Shown here in pieces: positions 37,397 through 46,693 of a stretch of 64,000 nt of DNA (positions within the stretch are counted from its first letter, which is position 1; each line of letters starts with the position of its first letter). The DNA lies in NCBI GenBank assembly GCA_963832305.1, contig CAWHTU010000032.1, positions 1 through 64,000 of the forward strand. The letters are read 5' to 3'. The DNA comes from Roseiarcus sp963832305 (GTDB lineage Bacteria > Pseudomonadota > Alphaproteobacteria > Rhizobiales > Beijerinckiaceae). The position numbers and the translations under genes are program-made. The notes under the pieces are model-generated. The model ran no database searches, was not told where the DNA came from, and worked only from the letters and a program-made list of their open reading frames with translations.

Positions 37397-39927
37397 GGAA
37401 CTGTCCCCAAATCAATGACATCGGCCACCGCATCGTTGGTGGTCGACCCGAAGTCGTCTGAAAGTGTGACCGCCGCCGTCGTCTGGCCGAGGTCAAGCGG
37501 AATGCTGCTCAAGAGTTGAACCGCGATTGGATTTGTAACCAAAACCGTGACGGACCCAAGATCGAGCGAAGCGGTCGCCAAAGTTGCGACCGACCCCCAA
37601 TCATCTGCTATTGTCGCCGATGCCGTTACTTGCCCCAGGTCGAGAGGAAATCCGGTTTGCAGTTGGGCGAAGATGGGATCGGTTGACGAGGCGGCCGGCG
37701 GCGTGAAGGTGTAGACCGCGCACGTTGACAGGTCTTCCGCGCCACCACCGAACACATTGAAGCTCTGAAATTTGAAATAGAGCTGGAGACCGCCGAAGTT
37801 GGCCGGCAGCGTGTAGCGAACGACCGCCCCATCAATCCGCGCGAACGGCGCCCCGGTTGAATGAGGCGCCGGATCGGAACCGCCTTGGCCGCGCGCAAGG
37901 CCGGTCAGATTGTAGGCATTGCCGGAAACAAGCGTCGCCGTCTCGTAGGCGAGAAATTCCTGATCGACGAGTGACAGCGTCGCGCCCTGCTGCGCCGCCG
38001 CTTGGCTTGTCCCGGTAAGAGTTCCGCCGCTTTCCGACAGGTCGACCGATAAGGTGTCGACCAAGTCCCACCCCCCCGCGGCGGGAATGCTATCGGTGAG
38101 GAAGCCCTGGCGCGTCGGTCCGATGAGGACCGCGACCTGGGAATAGGTCACGTTGTCGATTGAGACATAGACGTTGGCGCCGCCCCATTGCGTTCCGCCG
38201 CCGTCGTTGATCCCGGAAGCCCCGACCCATACCTGCGCCGCTCCACCCGTCAGAGCGAGCGGCGGCTGGACGATGAGCGGCGTGTTGATCGCCACCGCGG
38301 GCACGCCTTGGTTCGGTTGATAGCCGCCTGCGGCCGCGCTCGCGTAGAAAGCTGGGTTTGAGACGCCTGCGACAAGCTCCTCGCAGGTGAGAGCGAGCAG
38401 CCCCTTGTCGTCTTCCTCGATCTGGATGACCCGGACGGAATAATTGTCGAAGCCAAGTTTTTCGTCGGTGATAGTCACGATGTCCATCGGATCGAGGAGG
38501 GAATATTCCCATGAGAGCCTGAAGGTGAACTTGGTTCTGACATAGAGCTCGCGCTGTAGGATCGTCTGTGCGATCAGCGGCCCCATTGTGTTCTCGTCGC
38601 AAATTTCATGCGCTTGGATCGTCGAGCCGACGCGCGGGCCGAAAATCTCAATTTGCGACTGGTCACGCGCCTCAACTGGCGTGGCAGAATATTGGTTGTT
38701 GCGCGAGCAGACCTCGATGCGCTGGATGGTCGGCAGCGAAAATACGTCAACCCGTTCGGCCTGAACCGGGTCCTTATTGCCCTTCTCGTCGACGAAATTG
38801 TCGTCGGTGAGTTCGTAAACGGGGGTCAGGTTCGGCGTGTAGCTCCCGGCCGCCTGCGCGGTGTAGGTAATAACAACCGGCTTCCCCTGGTCGGCTGGCC
38901 CGAAGATATAAGCGCCCGGCGTGACCATGCCATATTCGCCGGGAACGCTCGGGATCGCCGCCCCGATGAAGTCGAAGGCGACGTTGGAGGAGGCGTAGGT
39001 CACTCCGCCATCCGAAACGAATGCCGTCGAGGACGTGACTTCGACATAGGCCGGCAGCGTCACGCCTGACGAAGCCCGGACTGGCGTGGGGATCGAAAGC
39101 TGCGTCTGATAGGTAGTCGCAGTTCCCTGCGAAATCGCGGTGTCGCCGTATGGAATGAATTTGAGAAGGCCGCCGCTCCAAACCGCAGCGCAATTGAAAA
39201 GCCGCAACCAGCGGGCGAGGATGCTCGACGCCTGTTCCTGGCTGACTAGAGCCGGCGAGAAGGCGTAGCCCATTGCCCAACAATAGGCCCTGAGCGAATT
39301 GTTGTTGGTCAGCAACGACCCAGAATTGATGCTGGCTGGGCTGAAGCCGCAGCCATATTGGGCGTTGGTCAGGAAATCTTGGATGACGAACGCCGGATCG
39401 GCGTCGATCCCGTTGACGCCAGAGCCGGAAAGGACGCCAAGAATCTCGACGTTGTGATTACCGATTGAGGCCGAGTCGCCGAGGTTATAGCCCTCCCCCC
39501 AAAAGTAGGCGGTGCCCTGATAAGCGAGTGCGTTGTCGGGGTAGATCTCCGCCAGGTATGACCAGACAGCCTGCGGCGTGGTCCCGAACTCAGTCCCGAG
39601 GCCCAATTCCAAGGGCGCGTAGATCGATAAGTCTTTCCAGATGAGGCCGATTCCATTGATCGGTCCCTCGCACAGCCCCAATATGATGTCGGCGGTGTAG
39701 GTGTAGTTGGCGCCCGCCGAGCTTCCGCCTCCGACCAGGCCGCCCTTGCCGCCGATGCCCTTGCCGCTCCCTCCGGGGACCGCTTGGAAGTTGGCGTACC
39801 AAAGGACGTTAACCGAAATCTTGTTCCGACCCCAAACGATCGGGATCGGGAGGATCGAGGTCGAGGTTTGGAGTTGGAGCGAGGTGTATTCCGGTTTCGC
39901 GTTGTCGTTGCGTCGCAGGAAGGCCAA
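37393..39927 (-). CDS. Phage tail tip/host-specificity protein (Phage-tail_3 type)
   Basis: 844 residues, intact despite its size. The N-terminal half resembles the GpJ/GTA-gp15 C-terminal module: LQLQTSTSILPIPIVWGRNK, ILGLCEGPINGIGLIWKDLS, QDFLTNAQYGCGFSP, FNCAAVWSGGLLKFIPYGD. The middle (YVRTKFTFRLSWEYSLLDPM, IVTITDEKLGFDNYSVRVIQ) is the Phage-tail_3-like domain. The C-terminal ~90 residues contain several similar segments (PLDLGQVTASATI, SLDLGSVTVLVT, PLDLGQTTAAVTL). It lacks the GTA TIM barrel, which is carried by another gene. It forms the tail tip that contacts the cell surface. Confidence 0.8.
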   Translation of the reverse strand: MAFLRRNDNAKPEYTSLQLQTSTSILPIPIVWGRNKISVNVLWYANFQAVPGGSGKGIGGKGGLVGGGSSAGANYTYTADIILGLCEGPINGIGLIWKDLSIYAPLELGLGTEFGTTPQAVWSYLAEIYPDNALAYQGTAYFWGEGYNLGDSASIGNHNVEILGVLSGSGVNGIDADPAFVIQDFLTNAQYGCGFSPASINSGSLLTNNNSLRAYCWAMGYAFSPALVSQEQASSILARWLRLFNCAAVWSGGLLKFIPYGDTAISQGTATTYQTQLSIPTPVRASSGVTLPAYVEVTSSTAFVSDGGVTYASSNVAFDFIGAAIPSVPGEYGMVTPGAYIFGPADQGKPVVITYTAQAAGSYTPNLTPVYELTDDNFVDEKGNKDPVQAERVDVFSLPTIQRIEVCSRNNQYSATPVEARDQSQIEIFGPRVGSTIQAHEICDENTMGPLIAQTILQRELYVRTKFTFRLSWEYSLLDPMDIVTITDEKLGFDNYSVRVIQIEEDDKGLLALTCEELVAGVSNPAFYASAAAGGYQPNQGVPAVAINTPLIVQPPLALTGGAAQVWVGASGINDGGGTQWGGANVYVSIDNVTYSQVAVLIGPTRQGFLTDSIPAAGGWDLVDTLSVDLSESGGTLTGTSQAAAQQGATLSLVDQEFLAYETATLVSGNAYNLTGLARGQGGSDPAPHSTGAPFARIDGAVVRYTLPANFGGLQLYFKFQSFNVFGGGAEDLSTCAVYTFTPPAASSTDPIFAQLQTGFPLDLGQVTASATIADDWGSVATLATASLDLGSVTVLVTNPIAVQLLSSIPLDLGQTTAAVTLSDDFGSTTNDAVADVIDLGTVP

Positions 39928-39930
39928 TCT

Positions 39931-40377
39931 CTATCCCCAATAGCTCGCGAATTTCGCTGTTTTGAGCCGAGCCAACAGTTCGGCGCGGCGCGCAATCACG
40001 TCCTCAACGACATAGCGGGCAGGAGCGAACGCATGGACGATCGTCAGCGGATCGGTGCGCGAGACAATGCCAGCATGGGCGAAGCACCGGCCCATCCTGA
40101 ACAGAACGATATCGCCGAGCCTTGGCTCACGAACCTCATGGGAGCGCTCGAGGAGAAACCCGAGATAGCGTTCCTCGTTGCGATGCAGGAACCAATCGCG
40201 CGTGTAGGGGCGCGGGTCGAACCGCTCGACCAAGCCGAGGTCGCAATAGACGCGCACCAGCAGCATGGCGCAGTCGACGCCGCCTTGGCGGCCTTTCACG
40301 TCAGCTGCGTGATGGTAACGAGTGCCAAGCCAGGAGCGCGCCTCAGCGACGATTGCCGCGCGTTGCGTTTCGATCAC
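39931..40377 (-). CDS. NlpC/P60 family tail peptidase (GTA gp14-like)
   Basis: 148 residues. Catalytic Cys in QGGVDCAMLLVRVYCDLG and His in CFAHAGIVSRT, with ARSWLGTRYHHAADVKG near the N-terminus and GDIVLFRMGR before the His, match the GTA/phage NlpC/P60 peptidase that cuts peptidoglycan stem peptides during DNA entry. It overlaps the small upstream gene by four bases and precedes the tail-tip gene by three. Intact. Confidence 0.88.
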   Translation of the reverse strand: MIETQRAAIVAEARSWLGTRYHHAADVKGRQGGVDCAMLLVRVYCDLGLVERFDPRPYTRDWFLHRNEERYLGFLLERSHEVREPRLGDIVLFRMGRCFAHAGIVSRTDPLTIVHAFAPARYVVEDVIARRAELLARLKTAKFASYWG

Positions 40378-40565
40378 GCGGCGCGGCCGCGCCGGCGGAT
40401 CGCGGCGGCGACAGCGCCTTGAGAGACTTGGACATCGACTTCGATGTCTCTCTTTTCGGTGCGGTGACCCGCCGCGCCCCGAATGGTCATCGTGAAGCCT
40501 TGGCCGTCTCGATCACCCAACGCCCGAATGGTCGTTCTGCCCATTGTGGCGCAAGACTTCGACAT
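40374..40565 (-). CDS. Small phage protein, 63 residues
   Basis: Starts MSKSCATMGRTTIRALGDRD, basic and without membrane segment or known motif. It lies 11 bases after the DUF2163 stop and its end overlaps the NlpC/P60 start by four bases, so it sits in the tail operon by coupling. In the six-frame translation it is merged with the out-of-frame end of the DUF2163 gene; the separation proposed here follows from repairing that gene's frameshift. Confidence 0.5.
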   Translation of the reverse strand: MSKSCATMGRTTIRALGDRDGQGFTMTIRGAAGHRTEKRDIEVDVQVSQGAVAAAIRRRGRAA

Positions 40566-40576
40566 CGGCTCTATCC

Positions 40577-41448
40577 TCAGTAGGCAAGTTGCGGCGGCGG
40601 CACGTAGGGGAAGCCGCGGAAGTTGGCCAGGTTGTTGAACGTACCCTGACACGTCGCCTGAGTGTGGTTGCAGCCGAAAGCAACGGTAAATGCGTCTCCG
40701 GTCGCCGGCGCGAACGGCAGTGGGTACATGAGAATTCAGCGCGGAACCGGCGTTGATGCTCTTGACAGTCGAACGCAAGTTGGCGTTGGCGCCCGATGCC
40801 CAGATGAGTGAGCCTTGCACATGCCCCGCGGCGGCAACCGACGTTTTGATTGTGTTCGAGGTCGATCCGGCCCCGGCTGTGCCGTTGACGCTGTAGGTTC
40901 CCCGGATCACCCCGCACCCGGCGTCGTAAAGCGTGTGCAGGCAGATGGGCGAAAATAGATTCCTCGGCATATCGTAATCGAGGATCACGAGATCGCTGGC
41001 GACGGTCAGAGTGGCTTGCGTTCGCCCCACAGAATCGACGGTCGAGACGCGGCCTTGGAACATCCGCACGCCGCCAACCACGCTCCCCATCGGCCCGGTA
41101 AGAAAGACACGATCACGATAGACAGGAGCTCCGTCGAACGCTCCGTCTCGCAAGGCAATGAGAAAGGGCGCGCCGTTGAGGGTGTCGGTCGGCCGCGCAG
41201 CGATCATGATCTGCTGCTTGTCGACCTCGAGTCCTACGCTCCCCCTGTATCTCAACCCTGAGACGAGCGGCCCGGAGGACGAAAAGGTGAAACCGTTGTA
41301 AACGATGTCATAGTCGACATTCGTCCAAGTGTATTGCACGCCCGTCGCGGTAGTGAACGTGAAACACTCGGCAAAGGCGATCCGCGAAGTCCGGCGCGGC
41401 CATTGCCGCAGCAAGGAGCGCTTGGACAGCAGTCGTGGTCGTCTTCAC
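40577..41448 (-). pseudogene. DUF2163 tail protein (GTA gp13-like), two frameshifts
   Basis: A GTG at 41448 gives KTTTTAVQALLAAAMAAPDF, the normal N-terminus. The frame breaks near 41385 (an extra C) and continues FAECFTFTTATGVQYTWTNV, then GLEVDKQQIMIAARPTDTLN, SPICLHTLYDAGCGVIRGTY with the conserved Cys pair, to about 40735. There, an extra A in gaattc shifts the frame, and the true end reads ILMYPLPFAPATGDAFTV, CNHTQATCQGTFNNLANFRG, YVPPPQLAY. The GTA g13 homologue is part of the tail baseplate. Both breaks are single-base insertions. Confidence 0.75.
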
Positions 41449-41633
41449 GGGCGCCGAAGCTCCGCAAGCCGCATCTCAAGCCGCTCGATCTCCTCTTCGC
41501 GATCGATGTTGGCCGCTCGGCGCTCAGATCGTTTGAACTGGCGCCTGTCGCTCTCTAGCGCGTCGAGGAAATTACCGACAAGCTCAAACGGAGCGCGAAA
41601 CGCCGCAAACCATATTCCTAGCAGCGCGTCCAT
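41445..41633 (-). CDS. Small phage protein, 62 residues
   Basis: Starts MDALLGIWFAAFRAPFELVG and ends in a heptad-like charged helix (NIDREEEIERLEMRLAELRR). The ATG overlaps the stop of the upstream 34-residue frame by one base (TGATG). It overlaps the GTG of DUF2163 by four bases. A longer frame from a TTG at 41717 reads through the other small gene and is unlikely. No family recognised. Confidence 0.45.
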   Translation of the reverse strand: MDALLGIWFAAFRAPFELVGNFLDALESDRRQFKRSERRAANIDREEEIERLEMRLAELRRP

Positions 41634-41737
41634 CAGATAGCCCCCTCCAGCGCGCCAAGCCGTTTCCAGGAGGTCACCGGACAGCCCAGCTCCGGCGGAT
41701 CGCTGAGAGGACGCCAATCTTCGGTTGGGGTCGTCAT
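41633..41737 (-). CDS. Very small phage protein, 34 residues
   Basis: MTTPTEDWRPLSDPPELGC followed by SWKRLGALEGAI. Its ATG overlaps the stop of the DUF2460 gene by four bases (ATGA), and its own stop overlaps the next ATG (TGATG). Such chained overlaps argue that it is translated. Unknown family. Confidence 0.4.
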   Translation of the reverse strand: MTTPTEDWRPLSDPPELGCPVTSWKRLGALEGAI

Positions 41738-42360
41738 GAAGTCCTCACCGATCTAAACTTGAGGCTGTCCACCTTCCATAAGGCCGACATGAATTGCTCA
41801 AAATCCATGTCGTCGGAATCGAACCGGCACTGAAAGGCGTAAGTGAAGGTCGCAGCGATCGTGACGCCGGCGCCCGGCGCCGAATTGAAAACCAGCAAAT
41901 TGGGAGTTGAGAGCGACCAGCCAGAGCCTTGACTTGCGCCGTTAAGGTAGACGTTCGAGACCGCCGTCACCCAGCCGACGGGTTCGAGGAACGCGCCCAT
42001 GAAGCGCGCGAAGGTGAAACTATCGGTCGAGCCATCGCCAATCGCAAGCTGCGTGTTCGTCGCGGTGTTGTCGGTCGGATCGGCGTAGAGAAATGTCCCG
42101 TACTGGCCCTGGTTTTGCAGAAAGAAGCCCATAAGACTTTGAAGAGAGCTCGCCCCGAGATTCGCATAGGCGGCGGACGGCGTCGCCTCCGATGTGAGGC
42201 CCTCAAAGGTCAGTTCGAATTCCCAGATCGGATTTTGAAAGAGCGGATCTCGAACCTCGCGGCCTGAGACGTGGCTCGCGACAAGCGTCGAGAACCGGGG
42301 CTTCTTGTGGACGCTGAACCCTAGCCCCGCGAGCGTTGGGAAGGATGGGGGCGTTGTCAT
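41734..42360 (-). CDS. DUF2460 tail protein (GTA gp12-like)
   Basis: 208 residues. FPTLAGLGFSVHKKPRFSTL, SGREVRDPLFQNPIWEFELT, GFFLQNQGQYGTFLYADPTD, RFMGAFLEPVGWVTAVSNVY and the end FRSVRTS are the DUF2460 pattern. In GTAs this is the distal tail protein next to the tape measure. It overlaps the preceding TIM-barrel+DUF2460 gene by four bases, so two DUF2460 domains stand in tandem. Intact. Confidence 0.85.
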   Translation of the reverse strand: MTTPPSFPTLAGLGFSVHKKPRFSTLVASHVSGREVRDPLFQNPIWEFELTFEGLTSEATPSAAYANLGASSLQSLMGFFLQNQGQYGTFLYADPTDNTATNTQLAIGDGSTDSFTFARFMGAFLEPVGWVTAVSNVYLNGASQGSGWSLSTPNLLVFNSAPGAGVTIAATFTYAFQCRFDSDDMDFEQFMSALWKVDSLKFRSVRTS

Positions 42361-44899
42361 GGCCTCACCGTTACCAGCCGGAGCGTCCGCAACTCGAACA
42401 GCATCGCCATGAACTCGTTAAGATCTTGCACGTCGTCGGCGAAGCGGCAGAGCCAGAGGAGGCCAAAGTCGGCCGTGATAACCGCGCCCGACGTCGGCGC
42501 CGTCGCGAAGGTCACCGCCGGCAGATATCCGGTCGAAACGGTCCAACCGGTCAGTTGGCTGACGTCGCTGAGGTAGACCGCCGAAACCGCCGACGTGCCA
42601 TAGACAGGGCCTGCATAGTTGCCGATCCAGGCCACAAGCGGGAAGGTGGCCGTCACCCCGTCCCCGGTCCCGATCACCTGGCCCAAGGCAGTGTCCAGAC
42701 CTGGCGGCGCGATCCAGAAGGGCGCGTCCTCGCCGCTCATTTCCGCGAAGAAGCCCACGATCGCCTGCAGTTCCTCGTTTGCCGCAGCCGAGCGCAAAAC
42801 CTCGTACGTCAACTCAATATCGAAATGGGGGCTAGCGAATTGCTGTGCCCGCGTTTCCCGCCCCGAGACATGCGGCGCGATCAGCGTTGAAAATCTGGGC
42901 CGAATATCGACCGACCAAGACAGGTTTGCGATGGTCGGGAAGGTTTCAAAGGTCGGCGCTGTCGGCGGTGGGCTCGGCGCTGGCGGCGGCAGCGTGTCGC
43001 GGACGCCGTTCGTCCAGAAACCCTGCTCCCAATTCCCGGTATCGCCCCAGGCCATGTTGTTGTCAGGAAACGTCGGAAAGGGCCGCGCGTCCCAGTTCCA
43101 GACGCAGCAGAACGTCCAGTTGAGCATCGGCAGGCCGCCCAGCCTCTCATTGTTACCGTCGACGTTCCAATATTCGTAGACCGCTTCAAGCGCCATCGCC
43201 TGGATGGTGTCGTCGCGGCGCGGGAGATAGCCCAGATTGTTCGCCGGGTCCCAGATCGACCAGAAGGCGGTCGCGCTCTCGGTCGACTTTGCGTCGTAGA
43301 AGACATTCGGTTGGTTCGTCGCCTTGTCGCAGGCCGCGAAACCATACTCGAGAGTGATGATCGACTTCGAATGCGGAACCCATTGCGTTTGGGGGCCACT
43401 TGGAACCCAAGCGCCGCCGCTCGATGGCGTCGCGTAGACTGCATGGTGAAGGTTGTTCCACCACCAGCGCAATTGCTTTGGCGCGAGAAATCTCTTGATT
43501 GACGTGATAGGGATTCCGCGCCTGCGCCAGCCGGTCGCCCGCGGGCAGCGTCACTTGAAGGTCGGATCCGTTTGGATCGAGGCCGTAGGCCGCATGACCG
43601 CCCGCGGCGCCATCGTTGTAGAACCAGTTGAAATATTGACCGCCCTCGATGTTCTCCTTGAGGTAAGGCGTCGAGTAGATCGTGGGCGGACCGCTGAGCC
43701 CCAAGCCGCTGAGCTCATTCGACGGAGGCGGCCATATCCCCGCATAGACCGCCGTCAGCCATTCGTCGCCGTCGAGACCGCCGTTGGCCGCCGTGGTCCA
43801 ATCCGTCAGCGGCAGATAATTGTCAAAGGACACGAAGTCGATATTCGGATTCGCCCGCAATTGGTCCAAGTGCGGCCATTGTCCGTTCTCTCCCGGATGC
43901 TGCCAGCCCATCCAGCTCGACCAATCGGCCGAATAGGTGATTAGGTTTTCGAGAGTCGAGAGGCTTTTGGCGTAGCCCGCGGAATCGAAGGTCGACCGCA
44001 CGTCGTTCGCCAGGGTGTTGAGCGCGGCAACCATCGGATAGTCCCAGATTGCATTTCCAGAGCCGTCAGTCCGGCCGGCCTGCGTCCAGTTCGGCCCGCG
44101 GAGAACTTCGAGCCCGCGGAGCTCAGAGCCGATCACGAACAGGTTGACGCCGCCGGCGAGAATGCAAAGATTGGCGTAGTGCAGGACCATCCGCCGACAG
44201 GTGCAGTCGAGCAGCGGGCCGGCGTAGGCGACGGTCAGGTTGGTCGCATCGCGAACAAAATCGCAGGTCGTGGCGCCGCCCATGAACGTATTCACATCGT
44301 TCGTGGCGAGCTGCGAGAGATCGTTGGGCGACGTGATCCGCCCGCGCCACGGGAAGCCCGAACTTGTCCCCAGCAGGAACGGATAGAAGACGACTTTAAA
44401 GCCCCTCGTCCTGAGGTCGCGGACGCATCGGACGACGCTGGGGTCTGTCGGCGTCCCACCGTAGACAAAGCCGGGAACGCCGAGGGCATTCGGAATTTCG
44501 GGGATCGCGATCAGCCCTGTGGTTTGCTCCGTCAGGCTCGAAACCATCCAATGAACGGGCTCGAAGCCGGCGCCCATATTCTGCTGAAACTCCCCCAAGA
44601 TGAAATTTGTCGACGGGTAGACCTGGCACGTCGAGGCGTCTTCCGAATCGAAGAACCATGCAATGACGACCGAAACCGTCGTGCATTCTGGATGCTGCGC
44701 CTGAAGCTGATCGATCGAGTTGGTGTAGTCGGTGACGTTCCCGGTCAGGTCCGGATTCGAGAAGTAGTTTTGGACCGTGAGGTTGGCGAGAAATCCGGTC
44801 TGCGAGATTCCGCTGCGCGCCGACCGCGGGATAGACGTCGTAGGTAAATTCGCCAGGGGACGGCAGGAGATGGACGCCGATGAGGTTGACGGAGATCAT
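42357..44899 (-). pseudogene. GTA TIM-barrel domain fused to DUF2460, two frameshifts
   Basis: The ATG at 44899 overlaps the tape-measure stop (TAATG) and gives VNLIGVHLLPSPGEFTYDVY. The frame breaks near 44830, resumes ISQTGFLANLTVQNYFSNPD, and runs to NPYHVNQEISRAKA near 43480, where one extra A (caattg) shifts it. The last part is LRWWWNNLHHAVYATPSS to TLRLVTVRP. GTA_TIM motifs: NLFVIGSELRGLEVLRGPNW, ITYSADWSSWMGWQHP, NIDFVSFDNYLPLTDW, ITLEYGFAACDKATNQPNVF. The final ~210 residues (FETFPTIANLSWSVDIRPRF, SGRETRAQQFASPHFDIELT) are a DUF2460 domain. Repaired length is ~845 residues. Confidence 0.75.
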
Positions 44900-45304
44900 T
44901 AGCCGCGCAAGCGCTCGAGTCCGAGCGCCGCGCCGTGCCGAACCGCTTCGTCGAGCGCCCTCGCCATACCCGGACCGTTGCTGCGCATCCAGGACGAAAC
45001 CGATGCGCCGTCGAGCGCCGAGAGGTGGATATTCGTGGTAGGACGAACGGGCGTCCCGACGCACCCGGGCGGCGGCGCCGCTCGCCGACGCCGCGAGAAG
45101 CGAGCGAGAAGCGCCGGCTTCTGCTGCGGACGGACGAGCTCGATCGTGATGGATGAGCGTCAGCATGTCCTGCGGCGCCTTCCACATGCCGATATCGGCG
45201 GAGGCGACGGCGCCTGCGATGCCGGCGACCGTGGCCTGCGCGGCGCGGCGGGGCCGGCTGCAAACGGACCCATGAGCGGCGAAAGAAAGCCAAAAACTCC
45301 GGCG
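44899..45304 (-). pseudogene. Tape-measure protein, C-terminal remnant
   Basis: Several frames together give a tape-measure-like C-terminus: VFGFLSPLMGPFAAGPA, QATVAGIAGAVASADIGMWK, APQDMLTLIHH with the typical 'ELV/PAAEAG' continuation, and a final clean frame NIHLSALDGASVSSWMRSN ending ALGLERLRG. At least two frame shifts occur within 400 bases. The usual >500-residue alpha-helical body and membrane segments are missing. The upstream join is the end of the scaffold-like gene, so an internal deletion is the simplest explanation. Confidence 0.65.
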
Positions 45305-46449
45305 GCGCGTTATTGGATGAGCGAGGCTGAGCTTCGTCAGCGCAAGCGCGCGCTCGTGATCCGGCAGTGAGGCGAGGCGCTTGACGGCGTCGTCGGCGCT
45401 GACCAAGGCGTCGTCGGCGCCGTCCTGCGTCTTGGCGATTGCGCGCAGCGCCGCCTTTGCGGGCAGCGGCTGGGCCTCGAGCGCCACTATGCGCTTCCTG
45501 AGATCGGCGAGCGCGGGCGAGAGATCGTCGAGCGCCTTGCGCAGTCCAGCGTTCTCCTCGGCCGCGCGTTCGAGTTTGAGCGTTGCGTGGGTCAGCGCGG
45601 CGGCGGCCTTGGCCAGCGCCTCGGGCGCGGCGTTCGGGGCGGCGGAGCGAGGCTGCCGCCTTGCCCGCCGTATCCTTCCAGTCGTCGGGCAGCGTATTCT
45701 CGGCGCCGATCGCCTTCGCGCGCAGAATGATGTGCGCCTTCACGTCGGGTTTTTTGCCGCTCCGGTTGAAGTCCTGGATCGCGTTCTCGACGTCCACAGC
45801 AGTTCTGATCGGGTAGGAGCCGTCGGGCATGGCGACTCCCGCTTCGCTGTCCTTCTCGCGCTCCGCGGCGGAAAACTCGCGCTTCTCGTTCTCGGCGTCG
45901 AGGTCCGTGTCGTTCGGGTCATCCGAGTTGGGCCGGATCATCCACGGGGCGCCGGGCGAAGGCGCGTTTCTCGGCGACGCCGTCCTTGACGACGTCGAAC
46001 GTCGCGTCGGGGACACAAGGCAGATCGACGAGCGAGATTTCATGCGGATCGGCGGTGTAGCGGACGAGGCCAGTGTCCGGGTCGGGCCAGCGCTTCACAT
46101 AGCGCCCGCCCTGGCTGAAGCCGGTGTAGACGCCCTCCTGGACCTTTCGCCATTCGTCATCGTCGACGATTTTCGCCGCAACCGTAATCCGCTTGGCGTC
46201 GTCGTCGAATGCAATGTCGGTCAACTTGCCGGCGGCGATGGGCGCATGCATGGCGCGGACGGCGCCAAACGATTTGCCGCCGCTCGCGGCGAGCGCGTCC
46301 GCCGACCACTGCTCGAAATAGGGCTTGCTCGATGCGTAGTCGAAAATCTCGCCGGCGCGGTCGGGCGTCTCCGCGGTCGCGACGCCGGTGACGAGGCGGC
46401 GGTCGAGGTCGACCTTGGCGAGCGGCAGGAAGAGATCAAGTGCGGACAT
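45305..46449 (-). pseudogene. Phage head protease/scaffold-like protein with DUF6582-like domain (frameshifted)
   Basis: Starts MSALDLFLPLAKVDLDRRL. The first ~165 residues are protease/XkdF-like: VTGVATAETPDRAGEIFDYA, GAVRAMHAPIAAGKLTDIAF, EGVYTGFSQGGRYVKRWPD, PHEISLVDLPCVPDATFDV. An extra C near 45955 shifts the frame to PWMIRPNSDDPNDTDLDAE, then SYPIRTAVDVENAIQDFNRS and HIILRAKAIGAENTLPDDW (DUF6582-like). Another break near 45645 leads to a coiled-coil (LERAAEENAGLRKALDDLSP) and LTKLSLAHPIT at the deletion join. Such proteins occur directly upstream of capsid genes. No capsid gene follows. Confidence 0.6.
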
Positions 46450-46584
46450 GCGGGCTCCGGATGACATGCGCGCAAACGCGCCCGGTCGGGCCACGGGCGC
46501 GTCAAAGAAGACTGGATATCTGGAAAGCCGGAGCGGCTCGCAGCGGCCTTATCGCCGCCGGCGCCATTTCTCCCACTGTAACTG

Positions 46585-46613
46585 ACTATGCCACGAGTGG
46601 AGTAAGCGGTCAA
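46585..46613 (-). promoter_or_regulatory. Candidate sigma70-type promoter upstream of the scaffold-like gene
   Basis: On the minus strand TTGACC (46613-46608) and CATAGT (46590-46585) are spaced by exactly 17 bases. It lies in the only gap between portal and scaffold-like genes and reads toward the latter, whose ATG is 136 bases further on. The LexA box lies seven bases upstream of its -35. Confidence 0.45.
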
Positions 46614-46619
46614 GAAAAT

Positions 46620-46634
46620 GTTCGTATTTTGTTC
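46620..46634. promoter_or_regulatory. LexA (SOS) box, GTTC-N7-GTTC
   Basis: GTTC, seven bases (gtatttt), GTTC, the alphaproteobacterial LexA-binding pattern. It is in the portal/scaffold gap beside a candidate promoter. A near-identical copy is at 51492-51506. Confidence 0.55.
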
Positions 46635-46693
46635 TCAGGCCCGGAATTGCTGGGGTTGCGAAAGTGAGCAAACTCGGCGACTCGTCGTTTCGT

